A DNA stretch of 64,000 bases from Bifidobacteriaceae bacterium UBA2724 (GTDB taxonomy: Bacteria > Actinomycetota > Actinomycetes > Actinomycetales > Bifidobacteriaceae), in NCBI GenBank assembly GCA_002353815.1, contig DEKK01000012.1, forward strand, positions 124,001-188,000. Direction: 5' to 3'. Below, in pieces: positions 54,421-64,000 of the stretch (position 1 is its first letter; each line of letters starts with the position of its first letter). The translations under genes and the position numbers were made by a program. The notes beneath the pieces are model-generated. The model was given only the letters and a program-made list of their open reading frames with translations, was not told the DNA's origin and searched no databases.

Positions 54421-54511
54421 TGTGGATAACCCCCGAAAATCACGGTTTTGTGGATAACCCACCTTCCGGCGAACGGTTTCGACAGGTTATCCACAGACAC
54501 GGTTATCCACA
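54421..54511. promoter_or_regulatory. Cluster of four DnaA boxes before comEA-comEC-holA
   Basis: Exact consensus boxes are TGTGGATAA at 54421-54429 and 54449-54457 (minus orientation) and TTATCCACA at 54487-54495 and 54503-54511 (plus orientation). The two pairs face each other. They lie in the gap between the leuS terminator and the comEA start, with the nearest box 72 bp before it. No dnaA or dnaN gene is nearby. Confidence 0.85.
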
Positions 54512-54581
54512 TTCCATCGCGTCTCGCTTCCCCGCGCACGCCAAAACACCCCGTGCCCCGCGCCCCTCGTCTCCGCACAAA

Positions 54582-54631
54582 AGGGCCGTGCGGACCATCA
54601 GCGGGATTCCCGCTGCGGTTCGCACGGCCCT
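54582..54631 (-). terminator. Rho-independent terminator after leuS
   Basis: AGGGCCGTGCG and CGCACGGCCCT make an 11-bp stem with a second hairpin, CAGCGGG / CCCGCTG, inside. On the minus strand a TTTTGT run follows. It ends the leuS transcript 90 bp after the stop. Confidence 0.9.
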
Positions 54632-54720
54632 GTCGGCAGTCCATGCGCCATGCCGGCGCCGGAGCATGCCCTCGTCAGCACGATGCCGACGCCCGCACCG
54701 TCACGGCACGCATCGTCGCA

Positions 54721-57660
<2,940 letters not shown>

Positions 57661-57760
57661 TGTTCTCCTCACATGACATGGCGCAACCCGCGCCGTTGTG
57701 AATGTACGACGCCGGGCTCAGTGACGCCCGGCGCAAGGTACTGTACTGCTGCAAATTATC
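57661..57760 (-). promoter_or_regulatory. Candidate leuS promoter and leader hairpin
   Basis: On the minus strand GATAAT (57760-57755) is a possible -10. It is followed by a perfect 8-bp stem CGCCGGGC / GCCCGGCG (57710-57733) in the leader and then GAGGAG before the ATG. No T-box motif was seen, so this is not called a riboswitch. Confidence 0.4.
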
Positions 57761-57852
57761 GTGAATCATGTGGACACGACGCGGCGCCGTTCGTTCACGA
57801 TACGAACCTTCCGCGCAGTCCCCCGGAGGCATCCCGCCCCGCGTTGCCCGCA

Positions 57853-58722
57853 TCAGTCGTCGGAATCGTTGGGCTGGATGAGGGAATCGACCTGGTAGGA
57901 GCCGTCGCCGAAGTTCCACGCGACGCTTTGCGCCCAGGAACCGTCGTTGACCATGCGCTGCAGCGCGTCATCCACGTTGTCGCGCAGCTTGCTGTCGCCG
58001 CTGGGCAGGGCAATGCCGTATTCCAGGCTTTCTATGGGCTTGCCGAGGAGGCGCAGAGAGCCGGATCCGACGTTCTCGGCGAGGCCCGCGAGGATGACGT
58101 CGTCGCCCTCGACAGCGTCGACGGTGCCCGACAGCAGGGCCGTGGCGCACTCGGAGTAGTTACGGCCCTCCAGCGTGCTGGCGCCGGCGGATTCCAGCCA
58201 GTCGCTGACCGTGGAGTCCAGATAGCCGTCGACGATGCACACCGTGCGGCCGTCGAGGTCGGAGGCGCCGGTGATGATCCGGGAGTCCGAATCGCGGATG
58301 AGCAGGTCCTGCCCCGACGTGAGATAGGGTTCGGCGAATTCGATGTCGTCGGCCTTGCCGTCCAGATAGCGGTGCACGCCCACGATCATGTTCACGTCGC
58401 CTTCGTTGAGCAGCTCGTCGCGGTTGGCGTTGCTGGCCTCGCGCCACACGATCTGGTCTTCGGCGTATCCCAGGCGGTTCGCCACGTACTTCGCCACATC
58501 CACGTCGAGGCCCGACATCTCGCCGGAGTGCTCGAGCGCGACGCCTGGACGGTCATAGGCGATCCCGATGGTGATCATGGGGCCGGTGATGTCGCTCATC
58601 GAGATGGCGTCGGCGCATCCCGCGAGGGGGACGGAGACGGCGAGCACAACCGCCGCGGCCGCCGCGCGGCGCACGGGACCGAACAGGCGATGGGAATGTG
58701 CGGCATGTCGATTCTTGAGCAT
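57853..58722 (-). CDS. Orphan glutamate-type ABC transporter substrate-binding lipoprotein
   Basis: 289 residues from the ATG at 58722; ATGs at 58731 and further upstream are alternatives and no ribosome site decides between them. A signal peptide (basic HRLFGPVRRAA, hydrophobic AAAVVLAVSVP) ends in the lipobox LAGC. The mature part is a diverged copy of GluB at 2380-3237: VDVAKYVANRLGYAEDQIVW here against VDVARYIAHKLGYRDDEIVW there. No permease or ATPase gene is adjacent, so it may use the GluCD-GluA transporter or be a sensor. That pairing is inference. Confidence 0.87.
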   Translation of the reverse strand: MLKNRHAAHSHRLFGPVRRAAAAAVVLAVSVPLAGCADAISMSDITGPMITIGIAYDRPGVALEHSGEMSGLDVDVAKYVANRLGYAEDQIVWREASNANRDELLNEGDVNMIVGVHRYLDGKADDIEFAEPYLTSGQDLLIRDSDSRIITGASDLDGRTVCIVDGYLDSTVSDWLESAGASTLEGRNYSECATALLSGTVDAVEGDDVILAGLAENVGSGSLRLLGKPIESLEYGIALPSGDSKLRDNVDDALQRMVNDGSWAQSVAWNFGDGSYQVDSLIQPNDSDD

Positions 58723-58842
58723 ACGGAACATCTTAGCGTCGAACATGAGCAACCCCGGTCCCCTTGGCCGCCGTACGTGGGATGGTTGCGCCGCAGGATG
58801 GACGCATGACGGACGCGCAGAGCGTCGCCCGGCGGGCGGACG

Positions 58843-59793
58843 TCATTTGAACATCTTGCTGCGCGTGAGGATCCACGCCACGATGCCGGCGACGAGCATC
58901 GACACCCCCACGACGACGCAGAAGCCCCACGGCTTGTCGGTGAGGGGCATGCCCAGCATGCCGGTCTGGAAGTTCATGCCGTACATCGAGAAAATCAGCG
59001 TGGGCACGGAGATGACGATGGAGATGATGGTGAACACGCGCATGACGTTGTTCACGTTGTTCGACACGATGGAGCCGAAGGCATCCGTCATGCCCGCAAG
59101 GACTCCGCTGTAGATGTTGGCCATCTCGATAGCCTGCTTGTTCTCGGTGATGACATCGTCCAGCAGGTCGGCGTCGTCGGGGTACTGGCGGATGCGGTCG
59201 AGGCTTGTCATCTTCTCGAGCACGATTTCGTTCGACTTGAGCGACGTGGCGAAATAGACCAATGTCTTGCTCAGCTCCATGAGCTGCAGGATCTCTTCGT
59301 TGCGCATGGCGTTGCGAAGACGGAATTCCAGTTTGTCGCTTTCATGGTCGATGATGCGCAGGTAGCGCAGGTACATCGTGGCGTTGCGGTACAGGATCTG
59401 CAAGATGAAGCGCGACTTCATGAAGGTGTTGAAACCGCGGATCGTGCCCTCCATGAACGGATGCAGCAGCGGGGTGTCCTTCATGCACACGGTGACGATG
59501 GCGTCTTCGGTGACGATGATCGACAACGGGATCGTCTCGTACCAGTCGCGGCCGCCGCGTTCCTCGACGGTCGGGATGTCGACGATGACCATCGTGTAGT
59601 CGTTCTCCACATCGACGCGGGATCGCTCCTCGTCATCCAAAGGGGCACGCAGGTCGGCGAGGTCGATGTCGCATTCGGTGGCGACCGTGGTGAGCTCGAC
59701 GTCGGTCGGTTCGGTGAGACACAGCCACGCCCCCGGCTCGGGTTTCTCGATCTGCTCCGTACGGCCGTTGACAGTGCTAAACATTCTCAGCAT
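58843..59793 (-). CDS. corA: CorA-family Mg2+/Co2+ channel
   Basis: 316 residues. Cytoplasmic N-terminal alpha/beta domain, a long helix with coiled parts (EILQLMELSKTLVYFATSLK), and two C-terminal membrane helices; the signature YGMNF (about 274-278) is intact at the end of the first. The following loop lacks the MPEL motif of most CorA proteins. It is a divalent metal channel of the inner membrane. The start at 59793 has no clear ribosome site and could be 9 bp downstream. It is separated from the orphan lipoprotein gene by 120 bp on the same strand. Confidence 0.92.
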   Translation of the reverse strand: MLRMFSTVNGRTEQIEKPEPGAWLCLTEPTDVELTTVATECDIDLADLRAPLDDEERSRVDVENDYTMVIVDIPTVEERGGRDWYETIPLSIIVTEDAIVTVCMKDTPLLHPFMEGTIRGFNTFMKSRFILQILYRNATMYLRYLRIIDHESDKLEFRLRNAMRNEEILQLMELSKTLVYFATSLKSNEIVLEKMTSLDRIRQYPDDADLLDDVITENKQAIEMANIYSGVLAGMTDAFGSIVSNNVNNVMRVFTIISIVISVPTLIFSMYGMNFQTGMLGMPLTDKPWGFCVVVGVSMLVAGIVAWILTRSKMFK

Positions 59794-60097
59794 TCGCGCT
59801 CACCCGCCTCTCGCTGGTACCTATCTTTGGGCATCATCCTTCGAAATCTCGGTGTGGCTTGCACCGTGCATGCGAACCATGCATTCGAAGCCAACTTTTA
59901 AAAGAATACTCCGCGCCAGGCAGCGGCGCGCACCGAGAAGATGAACACGGCGTGATTACCTCCGGCACAGCATCTCCGGCACAGCGGCGTCCCTGTGCAC
60001 GTGCCGTGCGCGGGGACGCACAACCGCAGCCGCGTCGTGTCATGCGGCACGCGGCGGTCGGCGCATCCCCCGGGGAGGATATGCATCGAAAACAAAA
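59794..60097. other. Non-coding DNA upstream of corA
   Basis: This stretch between corA and the tRNA-Ala terminator shows no gene. The corA promoter should be at its left side, but no firm hexamers can be named. Confidence 0.4.
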
Positions 60098-60131
60098 GAC
60101 CCGCGAAAGAACCGAAGTCCTGTCGCGGGTC
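60098..60131 (-). terminator. Terminator after tRNA-Ala
   Basis: GACCCGCG and CGCGGGTC form a perfect 8-bp stem with an 18-base loop. On the minus strand TTTTGTTTT follows. Confidence 0.85.
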
Positions 60132-60137
60132 AACCCG

Positions 60138-60210
60138 TGGAGCTAAGGGGATTCGAACCCCTGACCCCCTCCATGCCATGGAGGTGCGCTACCAGCTGCG
60201 CTATAGCCCC
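60138..60210 (-). tRNA. tRNA-Ala(GGC)
   Basis: The 73-nt gene has acceptor arms GGGGCTA / TAGCTCC, anticodon loop ATGGCAT in the stem CCTCC / GGAGG (anticodon GGC) and T-loop GGTTCGAATCC. CCA is not encoded. A terminator follows directly. Confidence 0.95.
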
Positions 60211-60508
60211 GTTCTTGCGAACCTCGACTAATATACATACGATTAACCAAAAATCAAAGTACGGCGTGTCGCGTTCATCCCAGGTATGGATTGGACGGGA
60301 AGGATAGATGAGAAAGAAGGGGCAGGGATCCGAAAGCAGGCATGGATCGGAAAACCGAATAGTCCGCCGGCCATGCGGTCCTGCCGCCCCCATACACAGC
60401 GGCTGGGCGACCCCGTCCCCACAGGCCGCCGACACAGGCCGCTGCGACCGCAAGGCGCTCCCGCCACCGTCGGACGTCATCGCCAGGCTTCGGCGAAAGC
60501 GCCCGCCG

Positions 60509-61609
60509 TCACTGCGCGCTGTTGGTGCTGGGGCTGGCCGATTCCGACGCGGCGGCATCCGAATTGCCGGAATCAGTAACCGAATCGGCGCTGGATGTCG
60601 CAGTCTGGGAAGGATTCGCCGTCGCGGACGCACTGGCATCCGGCACAGCAGACGGGGACGATGCGCCGGTCGCGGTGGCCACCGTGGATGCGGTCGCGGA
60701 TGCCGATGTGGTCGATTCCCCGCTCCTGCTGGGCGCAGGCGGCTCCGTCTCGGATTCGTTGGACGTGGTGGTGTAGAGCGTCACCACCGTGGATTGGGTC
60801 ACGTTCTGCGTCACCTGGGGCGCCGGCTGGCCACCGTTGGGCTTGGAGCCAAGCCCCGCCCCGCCCGTCAGCATCAGGATCACCACGGAGGTGATGGCGA
60901 CCGCGATGAGGGCGCTCACCAACGCGACCACGAACATGCGCCGGCGTGACTTCGCCTTGCGTTCGTTCTCGGTAGCCGCGTCACCGGCCGCCCTGTCATC
61001 CAGCGGCGACTTTTCGAGGGAAGCCCTCACCGCGGCGCGCTTGACCGCCTCAGGAAGCACCTGGGTCGGCACATCGGCCGCCGAGATATCCGCGAGTCCC
61101 ACCTCCGGTTCGGCGCCCTTCGCGTCGTCGCCGGCGCCGCCAGCGCTTGGCAGAGTGTCCTCTGGTATGGCGACGGAGGCCAGCGCGACCGTGCCATCCG
61201 CTTCGACGTCGGCGTCCTCGCTTCCTTCCGCAAGGTCTTCGAGACCAGTCACTTCGCCGCGGTCATCCCCGGCTGCGTCATCGGCGGTGCCGATGACCGT
61301 CCTGGCGGGTCCTTTCCCTTCATCGGATCCGGCCCGCGCGGAGTCCTTGCTCTTGGACGCATCCCCCTCCGCGACGCCGTCCTGCGCGTCGCCCTTCTTG
61401 CCTGCAAGCTGCTCGCGCATCTTGTCATGGGATTCGTCGATCACGCTCTGGTAGATCTGCGTGGCGAGCGCCGTGACGATGGACGCCACGCCGGCGCCGA
61501 TGAGCGAGCCCGCGATGCCGATCTGGTTCATCAGCAGGAACGACGTGACCGCCGCGAGCGCACCCGCCAGGATCTGCGCCCATTTGATATTGCCAAAGAA
61601 GTTCTTCAT
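60509..61609 (-). CDS. Two-helix membrane protein with disordered flanks
   Basis: 366 residues, no family named with confidence. It starts MKNFFGNIKWAQILAGALAA and has membrane segments at about 14-50 and 234-256 (MFVVALVSALIAVAITSVVILML). The part between is a charged, Asp/Gly/Ala-rich cytoplasmic stretch with Lys/Arg before the second helix (ENERKAKSRRR), and the C-terminal 110 residues are Ser/Thr/Ala-rich, consistent with an exported, disordered tail. GGAGG precedes the ATG. Similar membrane-anchored proteins are conserved among bifidobacteria without a known role. Confidence 0.7.
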   Translation of the reverse strand: MKNFFGNIKWAQILAGALAAVTSFLLMNQIGIAGSLIGAGVASIVTALATQIYQSVIDESHDKMREQLAGKKGDAQDGVAEGDASKSKDSARAGSDEGKGPARTVIGTADDAAGDDRGEVTGLEDLAEGSEDADVEADGTVALASVAIPEDTLPSAGGAGDDAKGAEPEVGLADISAADVPTQVLPEAVKRAAVRASLEKSPLDDRAAGDAATENERKAKSRRRMFVVALVSALIAVAITSVVILMLTGGAGLGSKPNGGQPAPQVTQNVTQSTVVTLYTTTSNESETEPPAPSRSGESTTSASATASTVATATGASSPSAVPDASASATANPSQTATSSADSVTDSGNSDAAASESASPSTNSAQ

Positions 61610-61850
61610 GCGCCCTCCGTTGCCACAAACTTACGGGAACCACAGGTCTTGTGCAAGGATAGCGCGCCATTCTTCGCCGTATCTGCAACGCACTTGCATC
61701 AAACGTCCAGAAACCCCGCTGCGCGTCACGCACCGCACGGCCGTACCCCGCCGCAACGCCACGGACCGCACCGTCCGCAGCGCCTTTCGGCCGCGCCGAG
61801 CCGGGAAGGCCGTGCCGCCCGGGCACGCCGGAATCCGGACGGCCGGGCCC

Positions 61851-62636
61851 TCAGAGAACCGGAGGCACGGACGCCTCGGTGTCGGCCCCGCGGAACGGAT
61901 CGTTCCAATCGACACCAGCCGGGACCTGCGGGCCGTTGTTGAATTCGATGAGACGCCACAGCAGCTTGCCGTCGTCGCGTTCCAACAGGCGGAAGCGGCT
62001 CCAGTGCCCGTTGCCCGGTCCGCACATCGAGGCATACGTGGGGTCGGTCACATCCAGATGCATGAGCTTTTGCATGGTTTGCGAAATCCACGCGCCATGC
62101 GAGAACACGAACAGCTCATGCGTCTCGTCGGCGCTGCAGGCCCACGACTGCACCGCCTGGGCGCCGCGCAGGCCCACCATGGCCTTCGCCTCGGCGCCAT
62201 GGCGCATCTCGCCGTCCTGAAAGCGCTTCCACAGGTCGAAGTCCCGGGGGCTGTTCTGCTCCAGGTCGGACCAGCGGCAGCCTTCCCATTCCCCGAAGCT
62301 GCGCTCCTTCACGCGGTCGTCGACGTGCACCTCGGCACCGACCATGTCGGCGAAGATCGTGGCGGTTTCGACGGCGCGCTTCAGCGGCGACGACAGCACG
62401 ATGGGCGGACGCCCCGTGCCATCCACGTATCGTTCGACAAGCGCCTCCGCGGTGCGGCGCGCCTGCCAGCGCCCCGTCTCGTTGAGCGGGATGTCGACCT
62501 GTCCCTGAAGGCGGCCGGCGGCGTTGTAATCCGTGCGGCCGTGGCGCACGAAGGTCACCGCGTAGACATGCGGAGCGACCGCCGGGTCGCCGCGGTCCTC
62601 CGCGAACGACGCGGGACGGCGGCTGGCGCCTGTCAT
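61851..62636 (-). CDS. Histidine phosphatase family protein (phosphoglycerate mutase-like)
   Basis: 261 residues. The phospho-His motif is FVRHGRTDYN (RHG near residue 32), with the second His in FVFSHGAWI and Glu in ERSFGEWEG. The ATG shares one base with the rsfS stop (TGATG), so the pair is translated together. In mycobacteria the gene after rsfS encodes glucosyl-3-phosphoglycerate phosphatase (GpgP), so a sugar-phosphate phosphatase is a fair alternative to a glycolytic mutase. The longer open frame upstream lies inside rsfS and is not coding. Confidence 0.9.
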   Translation of the reverse strand: MTGASRRPASFAEDRGDPAVAPHVYAVTFVRHGRTDYNAAGRLQGQVDIPLNETGRWQARRTAEALVERYVDGTGRPPIVLSSPLKRAVETATIFADMVGAEVHVDDRVKERSFGEWEGCRWSDLEQNSPRDFDLWKRFQDGEMRHGAEAKAMVGLRGAQAVQSWACSADETHELFVFSHGAWISQTMQKLMHLDVTDPTYASMCGPGNGHWSRFRLLERDDGKLLWRLIEFNNGPQVPAGVDWNDPFRGADTEASVPPVL

Positions 62637-63097
62637 CAGTCGTCGTTTCCTTCGCCGTCGGAGGAATCCCCGGCGTCCCCCGCATCGTCGGTGTCGGAAG
62701 CGTCGGCCGGATCCTCGGTGAGCACGGACGCGGTGTCGGGAAGCTGCAGGTCGATGCGCGGGCAGTCCTTCCACAGGCGTTCGAGATCATAGAAGGCGCG
62801 CGACTCGGCATCCATGATGTGCACCACGAAATCGCCGTAGTCGAGCAGCACCCACTCCCCTTCCTCGAGGCCTTCGCGCTGGCGCGGGTCGCGCTTGGTC
62901 TTGAGATAGAGCTGCTTCTCGATCTCTTCGGCGATCGCCAGCACGTGGCGGGGCGACGTGCCGGTCGCAATGAAGAAAATATCGGTGATGGCCAGCGGCT
63001 CCGACACATCGAAAGCCACCATGTCCTCGGCCTTCTCGCTGTCGGCCGCCGCCGCCGCGATGCGAACCGCGTCAATAGAATCCTGAACCGCTGCCAT
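62636..63097 (-). CDS. rsfS: Ribosomal silencing factor RsfS
   Basis: 153 residues. The Iojap/RsfS fold is clear: DIFFIATGTSPRHVLAIAEE, EEGEWVLLDYGDFVVHIMD and ERLWKDCP. RsfS binds ribosomal protein L14 and blocks subunit joining when nutrients are short. The start at 63097 has GAGAGGAA upstream. The C-terminal 35 residues are an acidic Asp/Gly/Ser-rich tail (DASDTDDAGDAGDSSDGEG) beyond the usual domain. It is followed by the phosphatase gene in the same operon. Confidence 0.95.
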   Translation of the reverse strand: MAAVQDSIDAVRIAAAAADSEKAEDMVAFDVSEPLAITDIFFIATGTSPRHVLAIAEEIEKQLYLKTKRDPRQREGLEEGEWVLLDYGDFVVHIMDAESRAFYDLERLWKDCPRIDLQLPDTASVLTEDPADASDTDDAGDAGDSSDGEGNDD

Positions 63098-63310
63098 GTT
63101 GTTCCTCTCCGTATGGGTGCCCCGCCGCGTCCGCGGCGGGCGGACCACGGCGCATGCCTTCGGGCGCGCGCCGCGTGATGCCGTGTTATGTGCGCACAAC
63201 GCGAGGTCACCGCGCTGCGCTGATGGTATGACCAATCGTAATGGAAACCGGACGGAAACGCCCGCGCGTCGCCCCGCATCGCCGCAGGTGCGACGGGCGG
63301 GCGGCCACCG

Positions 63311-64000
63311 TCAGTTCCGCTCCGCGTCGCCGCGTTCCCAGGCAGGCTTCCAATCCTCGTCCACGTGCTGGGTGTTTTCGGAATACACCATGGCGCCGTC
63401 CGGCACCGCGTGGCGCACGACGGAGCCCGCGCCGGTGGTCACGCCGTCACCCACGGTCACGGGGGCCACGAACATGTTGCCGGCGCCCACGTGGCATCCC
63501 GAACCGATCTCGGTGCGGTTCTTGTGCACTCCGTCATAATTGGCGGTGATGGTTCCGCCGCCGATGTTGGTGTGGGCGCCCAGGTGTGCGTCGCCGATGT
63601 AGCTCAGGTGCGGCACCTTGGTGCCTTCGTCGATGTGCGCCTTCTTCATCTCCACGAACGCGCCGGCCTTGGTGTCGGCGGCGAGGTCGTTGCCGGGGCG
63701 CAGGTACGTCCACGGTCCGATGGCGGCGCGCGGCCCAATGTGGGTCTGCTGGATGCGGCTGCGCTCCACATGGGCGCCTTCGTCGATCACCGCGTCGATA
63801 AGCGTGGTGTAGGGACCCACCACGGCGCCGCTGGCGACGACCGTGGACCCCTGGAGGAAGCATCCGGGCAGAATCTCGGCGTCGTGCGCGATCCGCACGT
63901 CGTCTTCGATCCATGTGGTGTCGGGGTCGAGGATCGTCACGCCCTCGCGCATCCACTTCTCGCACACGCGCACGTTGTGGGCCTTGGCGAGGCGGGCGAG
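63311..64000 (-). CDS. glmU: GlmU, C-terminal part (left-handed beta-helix acetyltransferase domain)
   Basis: Bifunctional enzyme for UDP-GlcNAc; the 230 codons present lie in its glucosamine-1-phosphate acetyltransferase half. The gene enters from the right edge. Hexapeptide turns are visible (GSTVVASGAVVGPYTTL, then HIGPRAAIGPWTYLRPG), with the acetyl-CoA and substrate residues in the GDAHLGAHTNIGGGTITANYDG region and the family's NYDG motif. The final residues extend as KPAWERGDAERN. The uridyltransferase half lies outside the window. Confidence 0.95.
   Translation of the reverse strand, partial: LARLAKAHNVRVCEKWMREGVTILDPDTTWIEDDVRIAHDAEILPGCFLQGSTVVASGAVVGPYTTLIDAVIDEGAHVERSRIQQTHIGPRAAIGPWTYLRPGNDLAADTKAGAFVEMKKAHIDEGTKVPHLSYIGDAHLGAHTNIGGGTITANYDGVHKNRTEIGSGCHVGAGNMFVAPVTVGDGVTTGAGSVVRHAVPDGAMVYSENTQHVDEDWKPAWERGDAERN

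Noticed and set aside
54421..54511. Chromosomal origin oriC
   Set aside because: The DnaA boxes are convincing, but there is no dnaA, dnaN, rpmH or recF nearby and no AT-rich unwinding stretch, so I call only a DnaA-box cluster.
57661..57760. T-box riboswitch before leuS
   Set aside because: The leader hairpin is short and the conserved T-box sequence is absent.

Overview
The window is GC-rich, densely coding chromosomal DNA from an actinobacterium, most likely Bifidobacterium or a close relative. The evidence is a GluABCD-type amino-acid importer, a pair of YhgE/Pip membrane proteins, a MetY sulfhydrylase, soluble-looking FrdA/FrdB subunits without membrane anchors, the order rsfS-phosphoglycerate mutase, a tsaE-tsaB-rimI-tsaD cluster, and tRNA genes that do not encode CCA. 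I saw no insertion sequence, phage gene or CRISPR array. The genus is inferred from gene content; no database was searched.

Layout. 1-4124 (minus): the start of a UPF0182 membrane protein, then gluA-gluB-gluC-gluD in one operon. 4438-5673 (minus): a PPK2 polyphosphate kinase. 6040-12945 (plus): two overlapping YhgE/Pip genes, a TetR regulator and an SGNH hydrolase, preceded by two 17-bp palindromes that are probably TetR operators. 13129-16796 (minus): a potassium channel, a YeiH exporter and its LysR regulator. 17099-21685: ychF, a short-chain dehydrogenase, proC and a proline iminopeptidase. 21969-29599 (plus): an unusual double histidine kinase, a LuxR-type response regulator and a MacB-like ABC exporter; one 18-bp palindrome stands before both the kinase and the exporter. 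29868-32747: metY and a pyridoxamine/pyridoxine kinase, convergent neighbours being separated by clear terminators.

33037-36571 (plus): yraN-comM-dprA. 36848-41185 (plus): frdA, an frdB with a long repeat insertion inside its [2Fe-2S] domain, and an O-methyltransferase. 41382-44458 (minus): a LOG-family protein and NhaA. 45063-45551: two identical tRNA-Arg(ACG) genes. 45849-57660 (minus): a small repeat-bearing membrane protein, the t6A cluster (tsaD, rimI, tsaB, tsaE), holA, comEC, comEA and leuS. 57853-64000 (minus): an orphan GluB-like lipoprotein, CorA, tRNA-Ala(GGC), a two-TM protein, a histidine phosphatase, rsfS and the 3' part of glmU.

The most interesting pattern joins distant parts of the window. 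Both competence-type operons (yraN-comM-dprA and comEA-comEC-holA) are preceded by DnaA boxes: two before the first, and four exact consensus boxes in 91 bp before the second. DNA uptake, protection and recombination genes, plus a DNA polymerase III subunit, may therefore be tied to DnaA. This is a hypothesis from motif position only.
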